Positions 19,191-28,227 of a stretch of 64,000 nucleotides of DNA are shown in pieces. Source of the DNA: Salegentibacter agarivorans (GTDB taxonomy: Bacteria > Bacteroidota > Bacteroidia > Flavobacteriales > Flavobacteriaceae). The notes under the pieces are model-generated. The model ran no database searches. It was not told where the DNA came from and saw nothing but the letters and a program-made list of their open reading frames with translations. The stretch lies in NCBI RefSeq assembly GCF_900113135.1, contig NZ_FOOH01000008.1:62001-126000 (forward strand), written 5' to 3'. How positions within the stretch are numbered: the first letter of the stretch is position 1; every line of letters begins with the position of its first letter. The position numbers and the translations under genes were made by a program.

Positions 19191-19637
19191 TTAAGTATTC
19201 ACTTTCCAGTTTTCATCGCTGTTTTTCAGCAACTCTTTTCCCCAAACAGGTAACTCATTTTTAATTCGTTCTACCAATTCTTCGCAAGCATCTATCGCCA
19301 TTTTTCTATGTTTAGAAGAGGTAAATACAAAGAGGCATATTTCGCCTGTTTTCACTTCGCCCAGGCTGTGATAAATATGCATACAGGTTAAATTATATTT
19401 TTCAAAAATAGCTTCTCTTATTTCAAATGCTTTTTGAAGCGCCATTTCTTCATAAGCAGTATACTCAATAGCTCTCACTACACTGCCATCTTTTTCATCG
19501 GCCCGTACCTGCCCCAAAAAAATAGAATGTGCGCCAATATTGGTTTTGCTACTGTGATTTTGAATAGACTTAGCTATCTTTTCTGAAGAGATAGCTCCGT
19601 CTACAAAAATATTTTTAGGTTTACGTGTCATATTCAT
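19191..19637 (-). CDS. moaE: Molybdopterin synthase catalytic subunit
   Basis: The 148-residue large subunit of molybdopterin synthase, which transfers sulfur from the MoaD C-terminus to precursor Z. The family core GQVRADEKDG, AIEYTAYEEMA, IYHSLGEVKTGE and the active-site lysine region KNELPVWGKE are visible. The start at 19637 overlaps the end of the moeB-like gene by 17 bases; a second Met two codons on is equally possible. Confidence 0.94.
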   Translation of the reverse strand: MNMTRKPKNIFVDGAISSEKIAKSIQNHSSKTNIGAHSIFLGQVRADEKDGSVVRAIEYTAYEEMALQKAFEIREAIFEKYNLTCMHIYHSLGEVKTGEICLFVFTSSKHRKMAIDACEELVERIKNELPVWGKELLKNSDENWKVNT

Positions 19638-20721
19638 TAGAATTTAAAGGTGAAGCAGGGTCTAAAATACCTCCTTCTACTGAAAATATTTTCTTTTCGG
19701 GAAATTGCTGTTTTAATTCTTTTGCAAGTTGGGAGCTGCGTTGTCCCGATGCACAAAACAAAAGAATATTTTCATAAGCTGATAGCGATTCAGGATTATT
19801 CCTTATTTCTCCCATCGGTTTTTTACTTAAATATTCTTTCTCAAAAAATGGTTTTTCTCCGGGTTCCCTGATATCCAAAAGTATACTATTATTCATATTA
19901 CGCGTCCAGTCCAGGGCTTTTTCCCAGTTTATACCCTCTGCGATTCCGCAGTTGATATTATAGTTTCTGTTCTTAAAATACTTTTCAGATTTCGGTAAAT
20001 TTTCTCTGCCTTTGGGATTATGCTGAATGGCCACCTCATAAAATGAAGTATTTTTAAGATTAAAAAAAAGTATTTTTCCTGAAAGTACTTTTCCCACTTC
20101 CGATAAAATTTTTATTACTTCTGATGCCTGTAAGGTGCCAATAATTCCCGGAAGAACTCCTAAAACCCCGGTTTCAGCACAGTTGGGAATTTGATTTTCA
20201 CCGGGCGGATTGGGATAAATATCCCGGTAATTTAAAGCAACATCTCCAAAATTAAAAATCATTAATTGGCCCTCATATTTATAAATAGCGCCCATTACCA
20301 ATGGTTTATTTAGTAAAACGCAGGCATCGTTTACAAGATAGCGGGTTCCAAAATTATCGGTCCCGTCTACTATAACGTCAAATGAAGAAATAATTTCCAG
20401 GGCATTATTGGTGTTTAAAAAGTCTGAAAAAACTTCAAAATTTAAATCGGGGTATTTTTGTTTTAGAATTTCGGCAGCAATAGCTGCTTTAGGTTTGCCG
20501 GTATGCTGATGTCCAAAAAGGGTTTGTCTATTAAGATTAGACTCACTTATTACATCGCCATCTACGATACCAATAGTTCCAACTCCGGCCGCCGCCAGAT
20601 GTAATAAAACAGGACACCCTAAGCCACCGGCTCCAACTACAAGAACGCGGGCCCGGGAGAGTTTTTCCTGGCCTTCTTTACCAAAATCTGGTAATATGGT
20701 TTGGCGCGAAAATCTACTCAT
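19621..20721 (-). CDS. moeB: MoeB/ThiF adenylyltransferase fused to a rhodanese domain, zinc cysteines missing
   Basis: A 366-residue E1-like protein that would adenylate the MoaD C-terminal glycine. The ATP motif is VVGAGGLGCPVLLHLAAAGV and the catalytic-Cys region NCAETGVLG is present. The two zinc CxxC pairs seen in E. coli MoeB are replaced (NYRDIYPNPP and NPKGREN). The C-terminal rhodanese domain (about 275-366) has the active loop CASGQRS and could deliver the sulfur itself, as in MOCS3-type proteins. It overlaps moaD by four bases and moaE by 17. Confidence 0.9.
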   Translation of the reverse strand: MSRFSRQTILPDFGKEGQEKLSRARVLVVGAGGLGCPVLLHLAAAGVGTIGIVDGDVISESNLNRQTLFGHQHTGKPKAAIAAEILKQKYPDLNFEVFSDFLNTNNALEIISSFDVIVDGTDNFGTRYLVNDACVLLNKPLVMGAIYKYEGQLMIFNFGDVALNYRDIYPNPPGENQIPNCAETGVLGVLPGIIGTLQASEVIKILSEVGKVLSGKILFFNLKNTSFYEVAIQHNPKGRENLPKSEKYFKNRNYNINCGIAEGINWEKALDWTRNMNNSILLDIREPGEKPFFEKEYLSKKPMGEIRNNPESLSAYENILLFCASGQRSSQLAKELKQQFPEKKIFSVEGGILDPASPLNSNEYDT

Positions 20722-20954
20722 CCTCCAGAAAATGGTGGTAAAAGTGCAATTTCCTCATTTCCTTCAAGCGAAGTATTTTGCTGAATAAGCTGCTGATTTA
20801 CTGCCAGGGAAAAATCCAGTTCTTTCAAGTCTGGATATTCATTATAAAGGCTATTCAATAATTCTTCAGTATCCTTTTTCTTTGGAAATTCAAATTCCTG
20901 CTCAGGCAACTTTTCAGCAATCATTCCAAAAGCTTTCACCGTTAATCCTTCCAT
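20718..20954 (-). CDS. moaD: MoaD/ThiS-family sulfur carrier, molybdopterin synthase small subunit
   Basis: A 78-residue ubiquitin-like protein ending in PPFSGG; the terminal Gly-Gly is adenylated by MoeB and carries the thiocarboxylate used by MoaE. The core pattern NQQLIQQNTSL...EEIALLPPF is standard. It overlaps mobA by 13 bases and moeB by four. Confidence 0.92.
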   Translation of the reverse strand: MEGLTVKAFGMIAEKLPEQEFEFPKKKDTEELLNSLYNEYPDLKELDFSLAVNQQLIQQNTSLEGNEEIALLPPFSGG

Positions 20955-21508
20955 TTCTTTTCTGCTTCTTTTCGTTCTGTCTCAGTATTGATATTATTAA
21001 ATATCTTACCCGATTTCTCGTCCTCGAAAGGTAACAAAACGTGTTGATTTTTCAGAATGAAATCGGTCATTTTTAGTTCTCCTTCAGTGATACTTTTCTT
21101 AATTTTTTCCTTTAAAATTACGGGATATACACTAAACAACGGGTTTATTTTCTGATTAGATATTGAGGCAATTATCTGTTCCTTTTCGGCATTATTTAAT
21201 AACTTTTCAATGGCTTCCGCAGTTATAAAAGGCATATCACAGGCAATAAGTAACACCATTTCTGCCCGGGTATTTTCCATCGCTGTTAGTAAACCTCCCA
21301 TTGGTCCTTTATCAACAATAACATCATTATAAACCGGTAATTTAAACTTTTTATAAGCCGAATTATTAGCGATTATTTTTGTGGGGATTTTCAAAAGTTT
21401 CAATTCACGTAGCACGTGGGCTATCATTGGTTCTTTATTTAGAGAAACCAGGCCTTTATCCCGGCCCATTCGGCTGCTTTTGCCACCGGCGAGTACAAAT
21501 GCTTCTAT
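20942..21508 (-). CDS. mobA: Molybdenum cofactor guanylyltransferase, non-standard start
   Basis: Transfers GMP onto the molybdenum cofactor to give the bis-MGD form used by the nitrate reductase encoded upstream. The nucleotide-binding motif FVLAGGKSSRMGRDKG is split by the first ATG (21469): LAGGKSSR lies upstream of it in the same open frame. The frame runs back to a stop at 21539-21541 but holds no ATG, GTG or TTG; ATA (21508), CTG (21526) and ATT (21538) are the only near-starts. I placed the start at ATA 21508 as a minimum. Other family parts (PMGGLLTAMENT, IACDMPF) are present. Confidence 0.8.
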   Translation of the reverse strand: MEAFVLAGGKSSRMGRDKGLVSLNKEPMIAHVLRELKLLKIPTKIIANNSAYKKFKLPVYNDVIVDKGPMGGLLTAMENTRAEMVLLIACDMPFITAEAIEKLLNNAEKEQIIASISNQKINPLFSVYPVILKEKIKKSITEGELKMTDFILKNQHVLLPFEDEKSGKIFNNINTETERKEAEKKWKD

Positions 21509-21522
21509 GTTTAAATAATTTT

Positions 21523-22260
21523 TCAGAAAAAGATTAATTTAAGTGCTGCGCCGGCCAGAACAAATGTCAAAAGGTGTTTTACCAGTTTTACATTGAATCT
21601 TAAAGCGCCAAAATAACTACCCAAAATTCCCCCAAGCACCGCTGGCGGAATAAGGATCCAGAGCGATTTGTTATCTATTAGATTAAAGCCTGTGGTTCCC
21701 AGGTAACCGGCCACCGAATTCACAAAAATGAATAAGGCACTTAATGCTGCCGTCTGCCTTATATTAGTCCATCCCAACATAAGCAATAGTGGCGAAAGGA
21801 GAATTCCCCCGCCAATTCCTATAAGTCCGGAAAAGAAACCTATAAGAATCCCAATAAATGGAGGCATCCATATTTTATCTCTCAGAATTGTTTTATCATT
21901 CTTCGGAAAAACACCCAGAAAATTCAATACCGGAAACAGTAAAAGTACACCCAGAATATTTTTATAAATCGAGGATTCCACCACTACCAATCCGCCTATG
22001 AAAGCGGCAGGGACTGAAAAAACTACAAGCTGTAAAAACAGGTTGTTAGGAAATTCACAAGATCTGCGATGGTTCATAAAAGCAATAAAGGAAACTGCCA
22101 TGTTGAGCAAAAGGGCGGTTGGCCTAATTTCTTCAGGTGCAAAACCGGCAAGGGCGAGAATCATAAGATAACTGCTGGCCCCACCATGTCCTACCGAAGA
22201 ATAAAAAAAAGCTGCTACCGGTAACAGCACAAACAAATATGGTAGAAATTCGCTTTGCAT
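21523..22260 (-). CDS. TauE/SafE-family membrane transporter
   Basis: A 245-residue integral membrane protein with about eight hydrophobic segments and the duplicated family motif seen in SVGHGGASSYLMILALAGF and GLIGIGGGILLSPLLLMLG. Members export sulfite, sulfoacetate and related anions, and several are untested. It sits inside the molybdenum cofactor operon between moeA (22 bases) and mobA, so its substrate may be an oxyanion or sulfur compound linked to cofactor assembly or nitrate reduction; this is inference. Confidence 0.85.
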   Translation of the reverse strand: MQSEFLPYLFVLLPVAAFFYSSVGHGGASSYLMILALAGFAPEEIRPTALLLNMAVSFIAFMNHRRSCEFPNNLFLQLVVFSVPAAFIGGLVVVESSIYKNILGVLLLFPVLNFLGVFPKNDKTILRDKIWMPPFIGILIGFFSGLIGIGGGILLSPLLLMLGWTNIRQTAALSALFIFVNSVAGYLGTTGFNLIDNKSLWILIPPAVLGGILGSYFGALRFNVKLVKHLLTFVLAGAALKLIFF

Positions 22261-22282
22261 TTATCAAAACTTATAAATAATC

Positions 22283-23461
22283 TTAAAGGTCGTAAACTTT
22301 TACTTTTGTTCCTGCGGTCACTACCGAATTTTCTGCGGGTAATTCTAATAGACATTCTGCCGTAGCAAAAGCTTGCAGATTAAAAGATTGCTGACCTTTT
22401 AAAAGTTCTACTTTGTCGCCATTTTTTTTGCCCTTCATAAAGTGAGTAAATCCAGTTTTTTTCGGGATGTCTTCAGAAATTTCCAGGTTGTGATCTGCTT
22501 CCCATACGGCGGTTTTTCCCAGCCAAAAATTAATGCTCGGTCTAACATATTGAATAAAACAACTGTGAACCGAAGCCGGATTTCCCGGTAAGGCTAAAAT
22601 TAATTTTTTATCTTTTTTTCCTGCAAACATTGGCTTTCCGGGGCGCTGTTTTATCTTATAAAAAAGTTCTTTAACCTTAGCGGTATTTAAGCACTCTTTT
22701 ACAAAATCGTAATCTCCCACTGAAATCCCGCCACTTAAAAGAAGAATATCATTTTCAGAAAGTGCTAAGTCGATAATTTTTTGAAGGCTATCTTTATCAT
22801 CCTCGGCTTTGTAACTCTTAATTTTCCTTACACAACTTTCTTTTAAAAGTGCTTCAAGCATAGGCCCGTTAGAATTATATATTTCTCCATCTTTTAAAGG
22901 TGTCCCAGGTTCTTTCAATTCGTTCCCTGTAACAATAAAACCAACTTTTGGAGGAGAAAATACCTTAACCTGTGCAACTCCAACCGAAGCGAGTAGCCCA
23001 ATTTGACCGGCACCTAAAACCTGGCCTTTTTCAAGGATTAAAGAGTTCTTCTTAGATTGAGAACCTTTTAGCCTCACATTGCTACCGGTAGAGATTTTAT
23101 CTCCACTATAAGAGATTTGCCCTTCTTCAATTGTTTCTATCAATTCCTGCGGAATTACAGTATTGGTCCCTTTAGGAATTTTTGCTCCCGTAAAAATACG
23201 AGCAGCTTTACCTGGTGCAATATTAATTTCTGAAGTATCTCCTGCCTGAATTGTATTTGAAACTTCCCAGCTTCGGTTAGTTTCCTCAAAATTCATCGCA
23301 TAGCCGTCCATTGCTGAATTATCAAAAGAAGGAACATCAATGGGAGAATAAATATCTTCAGCAAGTATTAAGCCCAGGCATTCACCAAGGCTTTTTTCTA
23401 TAATTTGTCCCTTTTCTGAATTTTCAGAAAGGATTTTTTTAGCCTGTTCTACTGATATCAT
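22283..23461 (-). CDS. moeA: Molybdopterin molybdotransferase
   Basis: A 392-residue MoeA that inserts molybdate into adenylated molybdopterin. Motifs: DVPSFDNSAMDGYAM near residue 40, LLSGGISVGDYDFVKE near 240, QRPGKPMFAGK near 275 and ALPGNPASVHSCF near 292. It overlaps moaA by four bases, so the two are co-translated. Confidence 0.96.
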   Translation of the reverse strand: MISVEQAKKILSENSEKGQIIEKSLGECLGLILAEDIYSPIDVPSFDNSAMDGYAMNFEETNRSWEVSNTIQAGDTSEINIAPGKAARIFTGAKIPKGTNTVIPQELIETIEEGQISYSGDKISTGSNVRLKGSQSKKNSLILEKGQVLGAGQIGLLASVGVAQVKVFSPPKVGFIVTGNELKEPGTPLKDGEIYNSNGPMLEALLKESCVRKIKSYKAEDDKDSLQKIIDLALSENDILLLSGGISVGDYDFVKECLNTAKVKELFYKIKQRPGKPMFAGKKDKKLILALPGNPASVHSCFIQYVRPSINFWLGKTAVWEADHNLEISEDIPKKTGFTHFMKGKKNGDKVELLKGQQSFNLQAFATAECLLELPAENSVVTAGTKVKVYDL

Positions 23462-24438
23462 CCGCCAATTCTAATCATACTTCGATTCTCCAGTTGAGTA
23501 GTCTCGGTGTCTTTATACGATTTATTAAACTGGCCTCCCATCACTGCATGTTTCTTTAAAACCGATAATCTAATGAGTGGCTCAATATCTTCGTCTTTTC
23601 GGAGGGTGCCCAATAGATCCATTTCGTCTTTACCAAAGAGGCAATTTTTCATTTTTCCATCGGCTGTAATTCGCATACGGTTACAATCGCCGCAAAAATG
23701 CTCGGTCATAGTAGTGATAAAGGCAAAAGTACCTTCATGACCAATGGCTTTGTATTTTTTGGCAGTGGCATGAGGTTTGTCTTTCAACTTCACCATATCA
23801 TATTCGGCTTCTGCCCATTGTAGCATTTGAGTTGCTGTAATCACTTTTTTACTATTCCAGTGATTTCCTTCAAAAGGCATAAATTCTATCATACGTACAT
23901 GTAAAGGCAAATCCCTGGTTATTTCTACAAAATCCAGGATTTCTTTTTCAATTACCCCTTCAATTGCTACTGCATTAATCTTAACCCTAAAACCTTCTTT
24001 CAGCAATAATTGAATATTTCGCCATACTAAATCAAACTGATCTCTCTTAGTGATCCTTTTAAAAGTTTCGGCATTTAAAGTATCAAGGCTAACATTTACC
24101 GCGCGTATTCCGGCAGCTTTAAAGGCGTCTATAAACTTATGTACAAGTACAGCGTTGGTGGTAAGGCTTATTTCTACCGGAAGTTTGGAGAGCCGGGTTA
24201 AAATTTCCCTGAATTCTTTTCGCACAAGAGGTTCCCCTCCTGTGAGCCTTATTTTATTAACTCCCAGGTTTACAAATTTGGTTGCAATTTTTTCAATCTC
24301 ATCAACCTGCATGAGATGTTTATTAGGTAGGCATTGTATGTTCTCATCGGGCATACAATACTGGCAACGAAAGTTGCAGCTATCTGTAAGCGAAATTCTT
24401 AAATAATCATGTATTCTTTTATGGTTGTCTACTAACAT
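23458..24438 (-). CDS. moaA: GTP 3',8-cyclase (radical SAM)
   Basis: The 326-residue first enzyme of molybdenum cofactor synthesis. The N-terminal radical SAM cluster is CNFRCQYC, the C-terminal second cluster region is FCGDCNRMRITADGKMKNCLF, and the protein ends in the Gly-Gly required for activity. It overlaps the upstream small membrane protein by 20 bases and moeA by four. Confidence 0.96.
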   Translation of the reverse strand: MLVDNHKRIHDYLRISLTDSCNFRCQYCMPDENIQCLPNKHLMQVDEIEKIATKFVNLGVNKIRLTGGEPLVRKEFREILTRLSKLPVEISLTTNAVLVHKFIDAFKAAGIRAVNVSLDTLNAETFKRITKRDQFDLVWRNIQLLLKEGFRVKINAVAIEGVIEKEILDFVEITRDLPLHVRMIEFMPFEGNHWNSKKVITATQMLQWAEAEYDMVKLKDKPHATAKKYKAIGHEGTFAFITTMTEHFCGDCNRMRITADGKMKNCLFGKDEMDLLGTLRKDEDIEPLIRLSVLKKHAVMGGQFNKSYKDTETTQLENRSMIRIGG

Positions 24439-24703
24439 CCACTCGGGGTTTATTGTTTGGTTTCTTTTTTAAGGGTTCGGGTAGATACCGCAGTACCCAA
24501 AAAGAAGCTAAGGCCATTAATAGCGATCCTACAAACGTAGTAATTGCAAAGAACAAATTACCTTCTAATGCATTATTAAGCGCACCAAATAAAAACCATA
24601 TTTGTATACTTACAAACAGAATTTGCAATAGAATAATACCGGTCATTATGGTATTAGTCTTATTGGGATGTGCTTCGTTTTGCGATGTTCTAAAATCACT
24701 CAT
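24419..24703 (-). CDS. Small two-helix membrane protein of the nitrate reductase operon
   Basis: A 94-residue protein with two transmembrane helices (about 22-42 and 51-71) and a basic, proline-containing C-terminus. It starts on the last base of the Rieske stop codon (TAATG) and runs into moaA. The position suggests a small structural or assembly subunit of the membrane complex. I do not recognise a firm family. Confidence 0.72.
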   Translation of the reverse strand: MSDFRTSQNEAHPNKTNTIMTGIILLQILFVSIQIWFLFGALNNALEGNLFFAITTFVGSLLMALASFWVLRYLPEPLKKKPNNKPRVDVSRQP

Positions 24704-25230
24704 TACAATATATTTTGATCCTCATTTTCTTCTTTTACGTATACTTTCCCTTCTTTTACCACCACTTCTAATTGAGGTAATGGTCTTGGAGGTGGCCCTT
24801 GCAATACCTCACCGGTATCTGCACTAAACCAACCGTTATGGCAGGGACATTCTATTTTATTCTCGTCCTTACGATATCTTACCGCACAGGTAAGGTGGGT
24901 ACATTTTTGTTCAAAAGCACGCCATTCGTTTTCTTTTAAATGAATGAGAATATAAGGAATTTTTTTGGCTCCATGAATTTCAAACTGAAACATTTCGCCT
25001 ACTCCAACTTCATCTTCATTAACTACAAAATGTTCCCCTTCCAGCTTTTCTGCCGGAAAAGCCATTGCCTTAATTACAATAAAACCATTGCTTAAGGCAA
25101 AAGCGCCTGATAATAAACCGAGAAATTTTGCAAATTCCCTTCTACTTACGTGCGTGCCACGCCTGGTTTCTATAGGGAAATCACTTTTCCAACTTGGTTC
25201 CCTTTCAGAATTTGAATCTTCCTTTGCCAT
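24703..25230 (-). CDS. Tat-exported Rieske [2Fe-2S] protein
   Basis: A 175-residue protein with a twin-arginine signal (SRREFAKFLG, residues about 30-39) followed by a hydrophobic stretch that can anchor it, and the two Rieske loops CTHLTC and CPCHNGW. It should lie on the outer face of the cytoplasmic membrane. It is 11 bases after the ferredoxin gene and overlaps the two-helix protein gene. A Rieske partner is normal for cytochrome bc complexes and arsenite or nitrite enzymes, and unusual for a membrane nitrate reductase. Confidence 0.9.
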   Translation of the reverse strand: MAKEDSNSEREPSWKSDFPIETRRGTHVSRREFAKFLGLLSGAFALSNGFIVIKAMAFPAEKLEGEHFVVNEDEVGVGEMFQFEIHGAKKIPYILIHLKENEWRAFEQKCTHLTCAVRYRKDENKIECPCHNGWFSADTGEVLQGPPPRPLPQLEVVVKEGKVYVKEENEDQNIL

Positions 25231-25241
25231 AGTATTTTAAG

Positions 25242-25811
25242 TTATGGGATAATTAACTGATGTGTACCTTTAGGCATCATCACATTTACTTTTGTATTTA
25301 CTTCCTGCTGTCCAAAAAGGAAAGAATTTACAGGCTCGCTGTCTGGCCTCATTCTTTCTATTTCTTCTTTAGTACCAAAGAAAAGCGCCTGACTTGGGCA
25401 TACGGTAGCACACATTGGCTTTTTACCCGCACTGGTCCTGTCGTAACACATATTACATTTCATCATAAGTTCGGCTTCTTCCATTTTCTTTGGAACTCCA
25501 AACGGGCAGGCAAGAACGCAGTTTGAACAACCTATACATCTTGAAGTGTTTGCAGAGTGTACAACTCCAAACTCATCCTGATGTATTGCATCTGCCGGAC
25601 AAACATTTGCACAGGTAGGATCTTCACAATGCATACAAACCTGTACGGTAGTTTGCGGGCTTTTTTCCCTATCTACATAATTCACGTGAATCATACTTTC
25701 CTGGCCATTCGTTTCACATTCAGCACAAGCCATTTCACAGGCATGACAACCAATACAACGTTGCATGTCTACGAAAAAGGCCATTTCCTGATCATAATTT
25801 GTTTCCGGCAT
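25242..25811 (-). CDS. Four-cluster [4Fe-4S] ferredoxin-type electron transfer subunit
   Basis: A 189-residue NrfC/DmsB/NarH-like protein with 16 ligating cysteines in four groups: [35 protein letters not shown] and [20 protein letters not shown]. It has no signal peptide, so it should stay in the cytoplasm and pass electrons to the molybdenum subunit. A 175-base gap separates it from the upstream catalytic subunit gene. Confidence 0.93.
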   Translation of the reverse strand: MPETNYDQEMAFFVDMQRCIGCHACEMACAECETNGQESMIHVNYVDREKSPQTTVQVCMHCEDPTCANVCPADAIHQDEFGVVHSANTSRCIGCSNCVLACPFGVPKKMEEAELMMKCNMCYDRTSAGKKPMCATVCPSQALFFGTKEEIERMRPDSEPVNSFLFGQQEVNTKVNVMMPKGTHQLIIP

Positions 25812-25986
25812 AATTGTTTGTTTTAAAGGTTAGGTTTTTAATTTCTTTCTCTGTTTTATGTTTTCTAATTTGAATTAAAATTATTAGCCACGATATTATA
25901 AAATGCTATCCTGGACAGCTGCTTCTGTATTTTCAAATTTCCACTCTCTCCTCTTTTCTGTTGATTCCTGTCTCTTATTACTCCTC

Positions 25987-28206
25987 CTACAATGAACTTT
26001 GATAAGCAGTATCAGTAAGATGTTGAGAACCTTTTTGCCCGGTTTTCTCTAGCTGACAGGCGCAAACCTTAAATTCAGGAATCTTAGAAACAGGATCTAA
26101 ATTATCTATAGTTAGTTGGTTGGCTGAATGTTTTCCTCCCCAGTGATAAGGTATAAATACCGTATCTTCTCTAATGGTTTCTACCACGTGCGCCGGGAAT
26201 TCTGCTTCACCTCTTCTGGTTTTCACTTTAATTAGATCGTGATTTTCTATTCCATACTGAAAAGCAAGTTTTGGATGTATTTCCAGTAAAGGCTCAGGGT
26301 ATTGATCTATTAATTTTCCAATTCTTCTTGTAGAAGAACCGCTTAAATATTGGGAAACTACCCTACCCGTAGTTAATACTACCGGGAATTCTTTATTCGG
26401 CATTTCTGAAGCAGGACGATAACTTACAGGATTAAAGTGAGCTTTTTGATCTGCGGTTGCAAACTTTTTATCTTCCCATAACCTGGGAGTTCCTGGGTCA
26501 TCTAAAGTTTTACACGGCCAGAATATTCCCATATTGTCCACCACTTTTTTATAGGTTATTCCGTAATAATCGGCTGTACCACCTTTTGAAGCTACTCTTA
26601 ATTCGTTGAAAATATCCTCACTGGTAGCAAAATCGAATTTATCCTTTTCTCCCAGCCTGGCTGCTAATTCCATAATAATCTCGCCGTCTCTTCTTGTGTT
26701 TTTAGGTGGAGTAATAGCTTCATTAATTTTCACAACCCGCCCTTCAGCAGTAGTTACTGTTCCTTCTTCTTCTTCGTGCAGGGATCCCGCCATCACAATA
26801 TCGGCGTGACGAGCCGTTTCACTTAAAAAAGTATCTATACAAACATAGAATTCGAGTTTTTCCAGAGCTTCCCGTACAAAATTGTTATTTGGAAGTGAAA
26901 CTAACGGGTTAAAACAAATAGAGATCATCCCTTTAATTTCTCCACGATGAATTGCCTCAATTTGTTCGTAAGCAGATAAACCTTTACCCGGCATATCTTT
27001 TTCATCTATACCCCAAACTTCTGAAATATATTTACGGTGTTCGGGATTTGTAATGTCCCGGTTACCGGGCAATTGATCACATTTATGCCCGTGTTCTCTA
27101 CCTCCCTGGCCGTTACCCTGGCCGGTGATGGTTCCGTAACCGCAGTATGGTCTACCAATTCTTCCAGAAGCCAATACTATATTGATACAGCTTAAAACAT
27201 TCTCTACTCCCTTGGTATGGTGCTCAATTCCGCGGGCATGTAAAAGGAAGCTGGTGTTTGCTTTCCCCCACATTTCAGCGGCCTGGTAAATTAAATCTTT
27301 AGAAATTCCCGTGTGCTCTTCAGCCCAGTCCAGATCATAATCTTTTACAGCATCAATCGTATCCTGGAAACCGGTGGTATGGTTATCAATAAAGTCATGG
27401 TCTAACCAGTCGTTATCTACCATAATTTTTAAAATAGCTCCAAAAAGTGCTGAATCACCTCCCGGCCTTACCGGTAAATGAAGGTCTGCAGTTCTTGCAA
27501 GCGGAATCATTCTTGGATCTACCACAATAAGTTTGGCGCCATTATCCCTGGCCTGCCATATATAATGCGTTAAGGTTGGGAAAGTTTCACTTACGTTTGC
27601 CCCGGCAATAAGAATTACTTCGGCATGTTTAAGATCTGCCCAACTATTGGAAGTCCTGTCAAGTCCAAAAGCTTTCTTGTTTCCGCCCCCGGCGCTTACC
27701 ATACAGAGGCGGCCATTATAATCAAGATTGGCTGTTTTTAAAGCTACCCTGGCAAACTTGCCAATCATATAACTTTTTTCATTGGTAAGCGACACCCCAG
27801 AGAGCATCGCAAAAGCATCTTTGCCGTATTTCTCCTGTATTCTTTTTATTTCGTTTACCGTTCTGCCCATGGCATGCTCCCAGTCTACAGGTTTAAAACC
27901 TTTCCCTTCTACTCTCTCTACAGGATCCATTAGCCTGTCCGGGTGATTGTTCTGCATATACCGCATAACCCCTTTTGGGCATAAACGCCCCTCGTTAAAA
28001 GGAAATTCTTCCCAGGGTTCAAAACCGGCGATTTTATTGTCTTTTACTTTTAATTTTATTCCGCATTGCATTCCGCAGTAACAGCAATGAGTTTTTACCA
28101 GCTTATCTGGTTCTTTATTCCCCTGAAATCCCGTCTGGGGAGCATAAGCCTTATGCGGCCCGTGCTTTTCTATAATTTTATCTACTGAAACTGGAAGTTT
28201 TGCCAT
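25987..28206 (-). CDS. Molybdopterin nitrate reductase catalytic subunit (NarB/NasA-like)
   Basis: A 739-residue bis-MGD enzyme. The N-terminal [4Fe-4S] motif is CCYCGMQCGIKLKV ... GRLCPKG. The molybdenum-ligand segment GRLCMVSAG has Cys-Met as in NapA and NarB nitrate reductases, not the Cys/Sec-His of formate dehydrogenases. GQGNGQGGREHGHKCDQLPG is typical of assimilatory-type enzymes. No Tat signal is present, so the site is cytoplasmic. The NarK genes upstream and cofactor genes downstream support the substrate. An additional C-terminal CACQ pair is of unknown role. Confidence 0.88.
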   Translation of the reverse strand: MAKLPVSVDKIIEKHGPHKAYAPQTGFQGNKEPDKLVKTHCCYCGMQCGIKLKVKDNKIAGFEPWEEFPFNEGRLCPKGVMRYMQNNHPDRLMDPVERVEGKGFKPVDWEHAMGRTVNEIKRIQEKYGKDAFAMLSGVSLTNEKSYMIGKFARVALKTANLDYNGRLCMVSAGGGNKKAFGLDRTSNSWADLKHAEVILIAGANVSETFPTLTHYIWQARDNGAKLIVVDPRMIPLARTADLHLPVRPGGDSALFGAILKIMVDNDWLDHDFIDNHTTGFQDTIDAVKDYDLDWAEEHTGISKDLIYQAAEMWGKANTSFLLHARGIEHHTKGVENVLSCINIVLASGRIGRPYCGYGTITGQGNGQGGREHGHKCDQLPGNRDITNPEHRKYISEVWGIDEKDMPGKGLSAYEQIEAIHRGEIKGMISICFNPLVSLPNNNFVREALEKLEFYVCIDTFLSETARHADIVMAGSLHEEEEGTVTTAEGRVVKINEAITPPKNTRRDGEIIMELAARLGEKDKFDFATSEDIFNELRVASKGGTADYYGITYKKVVDNMGIFWPCKTLDDPGTPRLWEDKKFATADQKAHFNPVSYRPASEMPNKEFPVVLTTGRVVSQYLSGSSTRRIGKLIDQYPEPLLEIHPKLAFQYGIENHDLIKVKTRRGEAEFPAHVVETIREDTVFIPYHWGGKHSANQLTIDNLDPVSKIPEFKVCACQLEKTGQKGSQHLTDTAYQSSL

Positions 28207-28227
28207 TTTCTTTTTCTTTTTTCTTTT

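Noticed and set aside
20942-21469. mobA as a truncated pseudogene starting at ATG 21469
   Set aside because: The missing LAGGKSSR motif is encoded in the same uninterrupted frame upstream, so an unusual start is more likely than truncation.
25987-28206. Formate dehydrogenase instead of nitrate reductase
   Set aside because: The molybdenum ligand is Cys followed by Met (RLCM) rather than Cys/Sec-His, and two NarK genes are adjacent.
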